Assembly (NCBI GenBank): GCA_002007465.1
Contig: LNAC01000273.1
Span: 2,093,632-2,157,631 of the forward strand
DNA: 64,000 bases
Direction: 5' to 3'
Source of the DNA: Ailurus styani
Lineage: Eukaryota; Chordata; Mammalia; Carnivora; Ailuridae
Below the pieces are notes generated by a model, which ran no database searches, had not been told where the DNA came from, and was given only the letters and a program-made list of their open reading frames with translations. The position numbers were made by a program, and so were the translations under genes. Positions within the stretch are counted from its first letter, which is position 1. Each line of letters starts with the position of its first letter. Shown here piece after piece: positions 21,871 to 33,159 of the stretch.

Positions 21871-23289
21871 GCATAGGAGATTATGGCTCAAGAGGAAATT
21901 TTTAAACAAACTTTTCAACTCTTAAGCTTCATGTGTAAGTCAAGTTAAAAGTATTGTTACAAACCTTGCAGGGTCTCCAGTATGTTATCGTATTAAGGAA
22001 ACCTGAGATAGTTAAAAAAAAAAAATGGCTCCGAGGAAAACCTTTGGGCAGTCATTACATGTGGCAATAATGGAAACAAAATAGAATATAGTCACAGATT
22101 TCTGCTTTGATGTGAAATGACAAGTGCATACGGACACAAAAATAGTTGCTCTGCAGCTTTGAATCTAAACTTACTGTTCAGTTGTTTCGAAAGTGTTCAG
22201 ATCAAGTACACCATTTTCAAAAATCTACAGAGCAGTGGCAGGGATGTATTATAGGGCCAGAAAATGGTTTCAGAAACAATCAAGATATTATTACTAGAGT
22301 CAGAGATTTGGGGAGATGTTTGTGGAAAAGTGTAAGCTTTCATTATGTCTCCTCTCTGAAGTATAGATACCATTTTTGTTAAATGGGTGGAGAAAATACA
22401 TGAGCGCTTCATAATGCAAACTTTCACAGAAGGTAAGTTAACGAGAGGTAAATAAGTGAGTACAATTTAGCCTGTGGACATGTGTAGCATTTGCCAGTAA
22501 AGCATCTAATTATGGAATGCTAAGACAAAAATGCATGGATCAGAAGGGCAGACGGTTGCCTCACTCCTTCTGTGCTTTTCTTTTCTCTGTGATTTTCAGT
22601 AGTCAGCACCACAGAATTGAAAGCACTTTGAACATGAATGCAATGTTGTAAACAGTGATTTAGTAGTCACTTGGAGTTTTAAAAATCTTTCTGTTGGGAG
22701 AAAATGAAGAAGAAAGGAAAGATTCAACCATGTTTGTCAGAAATAGTCAGGATAACACCACACTTAAGTCATGCTGAGTGTTCTGAACAAGGAGGCAGGA
22801 AGATGGAGTATGATTTTAGGCCAGGAGCTCAAATCTCTATTTTCAATAGGGTATAGAGAAACTGATTTCAGCACTGATATTCAAGAAGTGCAATTTTAGG
22901 GGGCTGGAATAGCAGGCTGGAAATGATGGTAAATCTACCAGATTTTAGCTCAGACAGAACTTTCATAGATCAGGACAGCACATGAGTGTAGTGTCATGGA
23001 ATCAAGGTATAGGATCTGGCCTCCAGATATAGAGGTAAACTTCTAAGAGAACAGAAGGAAGAACAAGGAAAAAAGTCATTAAATCCACCTAAACACACAA
23101 AGTGGATATTAGATAGGAAGTTACAAAGTGTTGTTTATATAGATATTCCGTGAGTTATATCCATGAAAGGCACACAAAAAAACTGATGGTAAAAACAAAA
23201 ACAAAAACAAAAACATATGACTTTATATTCTAATTACTAATAAAGGGAGAATGGGTAAGAAATGGAATTTACATGGAGAAAAAAATCGA
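21871..23289. other. No gene or clear repeat recognised
   Basis: AT-rich DNA. A short (AAAAAC)n tract lies at 23191-23214. Frames at 22146-22382 (plus) and 22197-22427 (minus) overlap each other and show no motif. Confidence 0.45.
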
Positions 23290-23495
23290 GAATCAACCAT
23301 GTGACAATCATTGTGGTAGGATCCTAGTTTATATTATTTTTTTAATAACCATTAACTCTGGAAGAAAACCTTAATTCTTGTTTGTCAAGGAGACAAGTGA
23401 GGTGCAGAGTTCTTTCGTCAGAAGTCATATAACTGATGTAAAGAGAACTCTGATTTGAAGCTAGATCTATTGACTCTAGGTCTACTGATACTCCA
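23290..23495 (-). mobile_element. MIR SINE fragment
   Basis: 'ACAATCATTGTGGTAGGATC', 'GTTTATATTATTTTTTTAAT', 'CAAGGAGACAAGTGAGGTGC', 'AGAAGTCATATAACTGATGT' and 'GAACTCTGATTTGAAGC' follow antisense MIR over about 200 bases. It explains the 90-codon minus frame at 23342-23614. Confidence 0.6.
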
Positions 23496-23627
23496 CACGA
23501 GGAAAATCTTCTGCCATATTCTTCCACATAGACTAGCTTTTCCTCATTTAGATAACTAGTAGAATTGAGTTGAAAAAGTGCCAGTCCTAATTGCTGATGT
23601 CCATGCAAGGCCACAGAAGTCAGTTTT

Positions 23628-23803
23628 TTTTTTTTTAATTTTTTTAATTTTTTATTTTTTATTTATTTGAGAGAGAGAGAGAGATCACAAGTAGGCAGAG
23701 AGGCAGGCAGAGAGAGAGGAGGAAGCAGGCTCCCTGCAGAGCAGAGCCGGATGCGGGCTTCGATCCCAGGACCCTGAGATCATGACCTGAGCCGAAGGCA
23801 GAG
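23628..23803 (-). mobile_element. Carnivoran SINE lacking its head (downstream member of a pair)
   Basis: Minus strand: begins at GCCTCTGCCTTCGGCTCAGG, so about the first 30 bases of the element are missing. It continues through a normal body to a long A/T-rich tail. On the plus strand its truncated end abuts the T-run of the next SINE. GA-A/T-GTCAGTTTT flanks the whole pair (23616-23627 and 24019-24030). Confidence 0.95.
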
Positions 23804-24018
23804 GCTTTTTTTTTTTTTTTTTTTTTTTAAAGATTTTATTTGTTTATTTCACAGAGGGAGAGAGATCACAAGGAGGCAGAGAGGCAGGCAGAGAGAGAGA
23901 GGGGGAAGCAGGCTCCCTGCCGAGCAGGGAGCCCGATGCGGGCCTAGATCCCAGGACCCTGAGATCATGACCTGAGCTGAAAGCAGAGGCTTTAACCCAC
24001 TGAGCCACCCAGGCGCCC
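23804..24018 (-). mobile_element. Carnivoran SINE, full length (upstream member of a pair)
   Basis: Minus strand: GGGCGCCTGGGTGGCTCAGT to a tail seen as about 24 T on the plus strand. It has no target duplication of its own. Only the outer 12-bp repeat flanks the two SINEs together, so the pair may have integrated as one head-to-tail dimer. Confidence 0.96.
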
Positions 24019-24191
24019 GATGTCAGTTTTCACATAAGGACAGTTCAACCAAACACCACTTTAGTTCTACTTCTGTATCCCTGTGAAATAGGATAATGCA
24101 TGAGCTATCTCATTGATTATAGTCTTAAAATATTTATAGAAGACGTTGGCAGTTATTCAATGACTTTAGTTAATAAACACTTGAGCATTTT

Positions 24192-24374
24192 GGTTTTTTT
24201 AATTTTTTAAAAGATTTATTTGTTTATTTGAGGGGGGAGGGACAGAAGGAGAGGGAAAAAGAAACTTGAGCAGAATCCCCACTCAGCGCAGAGCCCGACA
24301 TGGGGCTCCATCTCACAACCCTGAGATCAGGACCTGGGCTGAATGCTTAACTGACTACACCACCCAGGCAGCCC
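24192..24374 (-). mobile_element. Carnivoran SINE, old and diverged
   Basis: Minus strand: GGCTGCCTGGGTGGTGTAGT, CAGTTAAGCATTCAGCCC, body degraded. Target duplication AACACTTGAGCATTTT (24176-24191) against AATACTTGAGCTTTTT (24375-24390), two mismatches. Confidence 0.93.
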
Positions 24375-24637
24375 AATACTTGAGCTTTTTAAGATGCAAC
24401 TTCCCACATCATCTCAACATATGCTAATATTTTAAAATATAGGTAGGTTAATTTTTTTTCAGCTCAGGGCATAAACAGTCATGAATTCAGAGTGAAGAAC
24501 CAGGTATTAGAGAAAGGAGGAAAAACCTGAAATGGGAAAATCAAGCATAACCTGGATTTAAACTTTGAGGGTCCACTAACATTGGGATTTTTTATAGTAC
24601 CATATTGCAAAAGTATTTTCTGTTCCTTACGATTGTC

Positions 24638-24835
24638 TTTTCTTTAAAAAAAAAAAAAAGATTTATGTATTTATATTAGAGAGTGGGGGAAGAAGTAGAG
24701 GGAGGGACTGACTCTGAAGCAGACTCCACACTGAGCCCAGAGCCCAACCCGGTGCTGGATCCCAGGACCCTGAGATCATGACCTGAGCTGAAATCAAGAG
24801 TCAACTGCTTAACCAACTGAGCCAGCCAGGTGCCC
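24638..24835 (-). mobile_element. Carnivoran SINE, old sub-family
   Basis: Minus strand: GGGCACCTGGCTGGCTCAGT, TGGTTAAGCAGTTGACTC variant, which is closer to the ancestral tRNA-Lys-like head, and GGATCCAGCACC in the B-box area. Target duplication TTCCTTACGATTGTC (24623-24637) against TTCCTTATGATTTTC (24836-24850). Confidence 0.94.
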
Positions 24836-25017
24836 TTCCTTATGATTTTCTTAATAACATTTTATTTTCTCTGGCTTACTTTATTATAAGAATGTGGTAG
24901 ATAATATATATAACATACAAAATATCTGTTAATCAACTATTTATATTATCATAAGTGTTCCAGACAATAGTAGGTTATTAGCAGTTAAGTTTTTGAGGAG
25001 TCAAAAGTTATATGCAG

Positions 25018-25213
25018 GGCGCCTGGGTGTCTCAGTGGGTTTAAAGCCTCTGCTTTTGGCTCAGGTCATGATCTCAGGGTCCTGGGATCGAGGCCCGCAT
25101 CGGGCTCCCTGCTCGGCAGGGAGCCTGCTTCCCCCTCTCTCTCTCTGCCTGCCTCTCTGCCTCCTTGTGATCTCTCTCCCTCTGTGAAATAAATAAATAA
25201 AATCTTAAAAAAA
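25018..25213 (+). mobile_element. Carnivoran SINE, full length, young
   Basis: Head GGCGCCTGGGTGTCTCAGTG, AAAGCCTCTGCTTTTGGC, CCTCCTTGTGATCTCTC body. Perfect 15-bp target duplication AAAAGTTATATGCAG at 25003-25017 and 25214-25228. Opposite orientation to the SINE ending at 24835, only about 180 bases away. Confidence 0.97.
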
Positions 25214-25306
25214 AAAAGTTATATGCAGATCTTTGACTCCATGAGGGCCAGTTCCCCAAACACCTGCATTGTTCAAGAGTCCAACTGTAATATAGTAATA
25301 TAGTAA

Positions 25307-25468
25307 TTTTTTTTTTTTTGACAGGGGAAGTGGCAGAGGGAGAGGGAAGAGGGAAAAACAGGCTCCCAGTTGAACAGGGAGCTTGACATAGGGCTTCGAT
25401 CCCAAGACCCTGGGATCATGACCTGAGCAGAAAGCAGACTCTTACCTGACTGAGTCGCTCAGGTGCCC
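25307..25468 (-). mobile_element. Carnivoran SINE, old
   Basis: Minus strand: GGGCACCTGAGCGACTCAGT, 'AGGTAAGAGTCTGCTTTC' head, body shortened, T(11) tail on the plus strand. Target duplication unclear because the flank is an AATATAGT repeat. Directly precedes a MER5A. Confidence 0.9.
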
Positions 25469-25475
25469 TATGTTG

Positions 25476-25687
25476 TAGTAGTTCCTAACCAGGGGCAATT
25501 TGTCTCCCAGGGGATATTTGCCAATATCTGGAGACAGATTTCATTGTCACAATTGAGGCATAGCACTGTAATCTGATAGGCAGAGGTCAGGGATGCTGCC
25601 AGAAACCCACAAGGGGCAGGACAGCTCCCTACATCGAAGAATTATCTTGTTCAAAATAGCAATAGTTTTGAGATTAAAAAGCCCTGG
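25476..25687 (+). mobile_element. MER5A (hAT-Charlie non-autonomous DNA transposon)
   Basis: TAGTAGTTCCTAACCAGGGG at the left end, 'CAGGGGATATTTGCCAATAT', 'CTGGAGACAGATTTCATTGT', 'GGATGCTGCCAGAAACCCAC', 'GAATTATCTTGTTCAAAATA', ending GATTAAAAAGCCCTGG. The order and inverted ends are those of MER5A. Complete, moderately diverged. Confidence 0.88.
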
Positions 25688-28600
25688 ACTATTATGTTAC
25701 TCTAATTTAAAAGTCTGAAATGACTACCTGACTGTTCTGTGAAAAAAATAGTAAAAGTAACTAAGATCACTCTCACATGGATTTAGAGTTTATAAGGGGA
25801 AAATGAATATGTAAGTGATGAATCACTAAATTCAACTCCTGAAGCCAATATTACACTAACCAGAATTTAACTAACTAGAATTTTTTAACTAACTAGAATT
25901 TAAATAAAAACTTGAATTAAAAGAAAAGGAGGAAACTGAGGCAGCATATTCAGCAAAGGAAAACATCTAAAAATATATCTCTCTATACATACACACACAT
26001 ATTTATCAGCCTAATTTGTAAAAGGAACATATTCCATTGCAAAGTGTATACTTTTTATTAAAATGATTACCCAGTGATTATGTTCAATTAAGACATATTA
26101 ATCTCAATGGCAGAGTTAGAATTCTGAGATATCCATTGGAAGTTAGAACTTTGCAAATTTTGTAGACTTTGGCCTGAGAGCACTGCTGTAGAAAGGCACT
26201 TTTGTTAAGATACAGTTGTCTTTTAAATTGCTAAAAATCGTTGAAGAGAGAACTACAAATCTGCTCTTCCATCAAGTGCCAGTTGCAGAACCTTTTTTTA
26301 GACATAAACACGGATAACATAAAGAATAATAATATATCTCAAGGGATATTATAAGTCTATAATTCCTTTGAGGGTGCATGTAATGCCATAAATTGTAGGA
26401 GCAAACTCAAGCAGTTTAGTCATAGGAAGCTTGAGATGAAATTACAGCTTTTATAATCCCCTGAGAGGATATTCTTTGGGTATAATGGAAATTGTAGTCG
26501 TTTAGAAATACTCTGCACCCTTGGCCCTGGAAAAGTACAATGGTCATTCACAGATTGAAAAACACTAAGCAGGTGTCTGAAAAGTGAGTTGAACTCATCA
26601 TAAGAATAATAGAAAAATTATATTGAAGTCATTATGGTATCTACTAAGTATAGCATGGTACTCTTTCTAAAATAAGAGTTACCAGAGACAGGTACATAAT
26701 TACAGCTATAAGGAGAGATTTTCCAGGTGTAACATAAAGATACTAAAATACATATTGCTAAAGCTTAGCCAGCTTTGCATTAAATATACAAAACTCCTTT
26801 ATAGCCACATGAGAAGACATATCCTTTATATTAAATGTCAGTAGCTAAATAAGCAAATGTACCAGGTTAAGAAGAATAAAATTAAATATCATGGAGTGTT
26901 GAAACAGCAGAAATTTCACAAAATATCATAATTTTAGATCTACTTAAGTTTTGAGTTATAAGAACCCAAAGGCATATTGTTCAATTTCAAGACTCTTGTA
27001 TTGGCATGAATTGCATAATTCACGTAGTAACAGAGCCAGTTTCCCTTTGTGTAATCCAATAGCAAGTTAAGTTTGGTAAACATTTCAACTATACAATGAA
27101 AGAATGTAAGAGAATAAATGAACTATTTTAAGGAAATGAGTATCATCCTGTATGTGCCTAATAGTGTCATAATTGTCAATTAAAGTACCCACAAATCCTG
27201 AGGATTAAAAAAAGTTGTGTCATATATTTATACAACCTATGCCAGTGTTTATGAAACACTTTTATGGTTTTTACAGTAAAATGAGGGGAAAGATAAGTTG
27301 CTATTAGAATATCCTGTCTAAAAGAGGTCAAAATCTCAAGATTCCTAATTCATTTTAGCCAGTTTCCTCATCTTTCTTAGGATGGAATCTAAGCACAAAT
27401 TTCATTAAAAGATACATTGTCTAAGTAGATCAATGCACAGAGCTGCTTAACATCATGATGCTTTAAATTTGCCATTATGAGTGTTTCTCTGGAAGCCAAA
27501 ATTGTATAATAAATGAGGTTAAAGGAATTTGACCATGGAAATTAATTTTTAACTGCATTTTCATAATATGTGCTTTCTTCCTTTTGCAAATAAAATAAAT
27601 ACACATGAAGATACTTAATGGCCAGTAAAGAGGAAAGAAAAGAGGTTCCAGATTGTTAGCTTCATCGATGGGGAATAAAACTCACTACTGTTTGGTTCAA
27701 ATCTTGTCAGAGCTTATAAGTTTACATAGACAACTAAACTGGCCCCCAAAGCAAACTGAATTGCTTGCTTTTGAAGTCTTTTATTTCTTTTTAGATAATC
27801 GTCACTCTATTTGTTTTATTTACTATTACATTCTAAATTACTACTACTTAATTAGCCATTGATTTGTAATTCATGGTATGACTTTTAAATACAATCAATA
27901 TCATCAAAATCAATGATAATAAAATGTCAGGCATTTAGGACTTGCATAAAATAAAATACATTTTTTCCTGCATTATTGGAGAGACCATATTAATAGCAAA
28001 GATATGCAAAAACTCATAAACATAAAACCATTGTTTCAAATGATCTTTTCTTTTTACAATCTCAATGAATTCAATTGTTTGTTCCAAATTTCTCTTTGCT
28101 CTTGCAAAGTTGACAAATGCAGAGTGACCTAAATTAGTTGTCTCCAGACTTTTTCATTTTAATAAAATGTAAAAATTCAAATTTTCAGAATTTCATTGGA
28201 TTGATAACTTTTTATTTTTTCAAAAAACCATAATCACAAAACCTAATACCTATTATTTAAACTTATTTTATGAAATGCAAAAGATATTTTAACCTCTAAG
28301 ATGTAAAAAGCTTAAGGAAGATATACTCCCATAAGAGAGACTGAACCTTTGAATTGAATACATAAAATTTTAGGAGAAACACATGCCAATTGAGTTAATA
28401 TTACAATCAGCTACATATAAAAGACACCATTCACTCTGACACACATGTGCACACAGTAGTGGTTTAATATGACAGGAATGCATTTTTGTTGGGTAAAAAA
28501 TGTCTGGAGGTAGGCAGTGCAGGTTTGGTGTGGAGAACCTATAGTCATCCCTTAACTGGATTTCTCTTACAGTACTGTTCTCCCATTAGATCACCTCGAA

Positions 28601-28979
28601 GCTGCTAAAATGGCACTTGAATGCCAACATCACATTTGTATTTCACACCATAGAAAGATTAAGAGATGAGTGCAGCCTCTCATCAAAGAAGACCTCTTAG
28701 ATATCTCAAATAACATTTTCACTGTCCCATCGTTAGCTAGAATTTAGTCACATGGCCACATTCAGCTGCAAGGGAGATTAAAAAATATAATCTTCCTGAG
28801 GGAAGTAATATGTCCAAGTAAAAACTGTTCTATTATTAAGGAATAAAGAGAGATTGATATTAAGAGTTGCTTTTTGGGGGGGGGAACTAATACAAACTTA
28901 TCATTCCATAATACTGGACCAGTGAGCTTTGGAAACTCTAACCTAAGATTGTCCACTGAGTCTACTTTATTCCCAAGAA
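25688..28979. other. Repeat-poor, single-copy-looking DNA
   Basis: About 3.3 kb with no SINE, LINE or LTR that I can assign, which is unusual for this window. AT-rich, many stops, no frame above 70 codons except a 92-codon minus frame at 28762-29040 without a motif. A small tandem repeat (CTAGAATTT-TAACTAA) lies at 25860-25906. Confidence 0.45.
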
Positions 28980-29100
28980 ACGTTGCATAGTGGGAAGAAT
29001 ACTGGGGTAAAAGTAGGGAGACCAAAGGGACTTTGAACATTTTGCATAAAATTTTCTAGGTCTTAGATTCCTTACCTATGACATGAGATCAATATCCCAT
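28980..29100 (+). mobile_element. Possible MIR fragment
   Basis: 'AGTGGGAAGAATACTGGGGT', 'TTTCTAGGTCTTAGATTCCT' and 'TACCTATGACATGAGATCAA' resemble the MIR 'cctcagtttcctcatctgtaaaatgag' part. Heavily decayed. Confidence 0.35.
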
Positions 29101-29534
29101 TCAACAAATTGTTCATTCAATAAGTTGTTCATACAATGAATATATATCGAAAGCTTACTGCATACTATCTTCTTCCTAATAATTCTAAATTGCAAGCATC
29201 TTTATTCGTGTCCCACTGCAGAAGAGAGAGAGTGCAACTGTAAGTCAATAATCATCTTTTCATTGGTCAGAAATTAAACAAAACACTCAGTTTAAGGCGG
29301 GTTCAGAAAAGTGTTAGAAGTCATCGTGAGCCCTGAGACTCTTACAATGGAGAACATGAGACATCTGTTAAAAAGGCACAATTCCTCCCAATGAGTATAT
29401 GAGTAGCTCCAAACTGCTTTGCTGACTTCAAATCTGAGTTGGGCTCATTTTGAGAAAGGACTCATGCTCACTTGATTTTTATTTTAATTCATATTATTTT
29501 GTGGTCCTCAGTGCAAGTGTCATCACCTCTATAT
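29101..29534. other. No gene or clear repeat recognised
   Basis: AT-rich. 'TTCATTCAATAAGTTGTTCA' at the start may be a further L2 scrap. Confidence 0.35.
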
Positions 29535-29726
29535 ATTTTTTTTAAGATTTTATTTTTTTATTTGACAGAGAGAGATCGCAAGTAGGCAGAGAGTCAGGCA
29601 GAGGGAGAGGGGGAAGCAGGCTCCCTGCTGAGCAGGGAGCCCAATGCGGGGCTCGATCCTAGGACCCCGAGATCATGACCTGAGCCAAAGGCAGAGGCTC
29701 AACCCACTGAGCCACCTTGGTGCCCC
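29535..29726 (-). mobile_element. Carnivoran SINE
   Basis: Minus strand: GGGGCACCAAGGTGGCTCAG, GGGTTGAGCCTCTGCCTTTG, GGATCGAGCCCC, tail seen as TTTTTTTTAAGATTTTATTT. No clean target duplication. Confidence 0.94.
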
Positions 29727-30757
29727 TGTACAGTTTATTCTGTGTTGGATTGCCAACATGAGCTGCAGATATTTCCCCCAAGGAGGATCTCTTTTTGAAA
29801 GGGAGGTTGGAAGACTTTTGGTTTAAGAATAAAATCTGAAAAAGAGAATGTGAGGCTCAGTATTAACATAAGTTCTTTGCTCATAAGAAACACAGGTCAT
29901 TTAAAATAAAATCAATAGAGCATAACATTTCACAGGGTTGTTTTCTCTTGACTATAATGATATTGTTTTAAATATGCCATTTTGTAAAATACCACTGGAG
30001 TACTTTCAGATTTTAATTTCATGTATGTACTTAACAATCATCTAGCTTAATATACTGAATTACTATTTTCTGATTATTAATATTAAGTTTTCTTATATTT
30101 AGGGAAGCAATAAAATAATTGCTCTTCTTCTGTACTAGATGTTATTTTTAACTCTTAAAATAATGCATAGCACTATGGGTTTTTCATAATTATTTAATAT
30201 TTATTTATACAGATTCTTCAAACATGTAAAATGATTCAAAGTATTATATTGGGAACACTAGAGGGGAATCAAATAAATGACTACTTTATATTTTAAGTAT
30301 TTCCACAGTTATATATTTTAGTCACATAGTAATATATAAACTAGAATACCTGGTCTTCATTCCATATGTTTTTTTAATTGTGTATTATATTATTTAAGAA
30401 TTTTACAGGTGTTTGAAAACAACAAGAATTAAAAAACTTTAATCTGTGGGTGTGTATCTAAGTTTTTATCCCAATCATGCATGAGACATAGTTTTATGAA
30501 GGATATAGTACAACTTGAATAATTCATTCTAAAGTAAACGAGGTTCTGTTGGTGTTGTCTGTCTGTTCTTCTCTAAATCCTTGCAATTGCTATGCTATAT
30601 TGAAAAACCTTGTATCCAATCCAAGGTATGATTCTAACTGTGAGAGGTTGGCTCACCTATATCATCTCTGTACCCCCAAATTATTCATTTATAAGTAAAT
30701 GAGACATTTCTGAGATCAGGGTATAGTAACATACGAGATTTTCCAAACATACCATGT
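29727..30757. other. No gene or clear repeat recognised
   Basis: Very AT-rich, about 1 kb, without frames or repeats I can name. Confidence 0.45.
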
Positions 30758-31190
30758 TACTGTCGTAGGGCTGCTGTTACAAGGTGCCACGAATTGGGGG
30801 CATAAAACAACAGAATTGTATCCTCTCACAGCCCTGGAGATTCCAAATCCAAAATCAAGGTGTTGGTAGGGCCATGCTGCCTCCAAAGCGCCCAGAGAGG
30901 ATTCTTTGGCTCTTCTAGCTTCTGATAGCCACAGAACTCCAATCTCTGCCTCCACACTTACATGACCAGCTTCCCTCTATGTCTGGGCATTTTCCTCGCT
31001 TTGCCTAAATGTCCCCTTCTTACAAGGACACCAGGCATATTAGATTACACCCCACTCTAATGACCTCGTTTTTATTCAATTATGTCTCCAAACACCCAAT
31101 TTTCAAGTAAGGCCACATTCACAGGTGTTTGGGGTTGGGACTTCAATATATATTTGTGGGGGACCAGGCACAATTCAACCCATAATACAT
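30758..31190 (-). mobile_element. MaLR-type (MLT1-like) solo LTR
   Basis: Read on the plus strand: 'GTAGGGCTGCTGTTACAAGG', 'TAAAACAACAGAATTGTATC', 'AAATCCAAAATCAAGGTGTT', 'AAGGACACCAGGCATATTAG', 'CAAGTAAGGCCACATTCACA' and 'ACAATTCAACCCATAATACA'. This is the reverse order of MaLR LTRs. Landmarks sit at their usual spacing, so it is near full length. Confidence 0.78.
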
Positions 31191-32179
31191 TTTAAACCAT
31201 AAAGCACTTTTTTTTCTTTCCCCCCAAAGACAGTACTGATACCTATATTCCATTAGTTGTTCTTCCAAAAGTACTGGGCTAGCTAGATCAGCGTTACTCA
31301 AAGTCTACTCCACAGACAAGTGCCTGTGTTTGAAATGTTTGACCCATCCGCACTGAGATAAATTCAGACATTGAGAGTAAGGATTTTATAAACTTTTATA
31401 AAAATCTTCAAGCACTTTGCTTTCACTCTCTCTACTAGTACATCGTTATCCAGTACCAGCTGATCATGTTAGGTTAAGAAAAGATGATATTCCTTCACTT
31501 CTATCGTGGCCATCAAACAGCTAACAGCCAAAAGCATTGAACAAATTCACACACGTGTGCAAACACGATGCACACAAAAGGTTTTAGATAGGGAAGTTTG
31601 CATAGAAAGATTGTTTTTGCAGGATTCATTTCCGGGTTCCCTCCCCTGCCAAAAATGGAAAAAAGGAACTCTCAACTCCCATCTGCATACAAAGAGAAAG
31701 GGCCTTTGGAGCTGAACTTGTGGTGGTCAAGACTCAGAGAAGGCTTTGAAAATCTCGATTCTGAAAAGCGCTAAGGTCTGAGTATAGTAGCAGAAGCAGC
31801 AGCTGCAGGTAGTAGTAAATAACAATTATCCGCATGGACGATAAGGCAACATGTAATCCTGAGAGGTGTGAGGCAGTTCTAGTCTGACATCTGCAATGGA
31901 GCTGCTTTCATAAACGACAGTCTGTAAAGAGTGACAAATATGAAGACTGCCTGACAGAGAGAAAACTCGGAAAAACTTCTCCCTTAGCTTTCTCTTTCTG
32001 TGGTTTCAGTTTCCTTTTAAGGATTGTCTGAATTCCTGTTCTTGAGGTCCCTGAAACATTCCTCTGTAATAAAACTGTTTTGCTTAAGGTGGTTTTGTTA
32101 TGGGCCATCAAGGAACCTTGACTCAAATAATACTTTCCATATGCCCTCTCAATCTGAAAACCTCCAATAAGCGCGTATT
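31191..32179. other. No gene or clear repeat recognised
   Basis: A 'GATCAGCGTTACTCAAAGTC' start near 31288 resembles the end of a small hAT-type element but cannot be closed. Remaining frames (31506-31715, 31908-32126) show no motif. Confidence 0.4.
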
Positions 32180-32187
32180 GCTTACAG

Positions 32188-32390
32188 CAGGGTTTCTCCG
32201 CCTCAGCACCGTTGACACTCTGGCCCCGACGACTGTTCTAAGAGCTGTTCCGTGCTTTCAGGTTGCTCCGCAGCCTCTACCTTCCAGGTGCTAGAAGAAC
32301 CCTGAGTTGTGACGACTAAAATTCTCCGGATACCGTCAGCCCCCCTACTCCCAGATGGGGGGCAAAACTGTCCCTGGTTGAAAACCACTA
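32188..32390 (-). mobile_element. MER5A with target-site duplication
   Basis: CAGGGTTTCTCCGCCTCAGC at the left and CCTGGTTGAAAACCACTA at the right are the two MER5A ends in reverse orientation. 'GTTGTGACGACTAAAATTCT' and 'GATGGGGGGCAAAACTGTCC' fit the interior. Flanks GCTTACAG (32180-32187) and GCTTGCAG (32391-32398) form the 8-bp duplication expected of hAT elements, with one mismatch. More CpG kept than in the copy at 25476. Confidence 0.9.
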
Positions 32391-32398
32391 GCTTGCAG

Positions 32399-33159
32399 TA
32401 AAAGCCTAATTCCAACCAACAGTAGCTATAGAAGATGCGATTTGGATCTCCCCTGGCGTTTTTTCTTCAATTAATTACGCCACAAAGTTGAAGTCCCTTA
32501 CTTAGCCCATTCAAAACCATGAAAATCACCAACACTGCCCGTCTCAGACCATCTGGTTGTGCTGGTTGCCCTCTCTCTGGACAGGTTTCTAGGCCCTTCA
32601 AAACAACGAGTCCCCAGGTCCTTCCTTGAGGCCTCTTAAACATGGATTGTCCACTTTTTTCTGAAGTTTTATATGCTCCTCTCTTTTTAATTTTCCACCT
32701 TGTTCATAATCAGGCTGGGAGAACTTCCATTTAATCGTCACTTCCACAGAGACCCACAGACACATAGGCAAATAGTCATAATGTTGTACACTGAAGTCCA
32801 AACCCCCCAAGGCTATTGATTAAGTCTCTAGGTCTCTTTGACAGGTACAGCTGTATAATTTTGTGAAAAGACATTTACCTATTGCCCCAGCCAGACTATC
32901 TTAGTCACCTTTGGTTCTGTCAGGATGACTGCAAAGATCTTAGATTAATCTCTTTTGGGTAGAGCATTTCCTGAAATTCTCTGCTTTAGGTGATAGGACA
33001 TATGCATTAAAAGTTACTAGAAACCTGGTAGCTACAGAGTGTGAATAGGGCCATTTAGATGGCATAGTCATCCTTCCTGACCTCAATAGGCTTCACGGCT
33101 GAAAAGCTGTCAGGACAACCCCGGATAGTAGCTTTGGGCCATCCACTACCTTATGCAAA
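32399..33159. other. No gene or clear repeat recognised
   Basis: Average composition. A 70-codon minus frame (32598-32810) without a recognisable motif. Confidence 0.4.

Noticed and set aside
23628..24018. Paired poly-T and purine-rich blocks first considered as a possible regulatory array
   Set aside because: Fully explained by two antisense SINEs.
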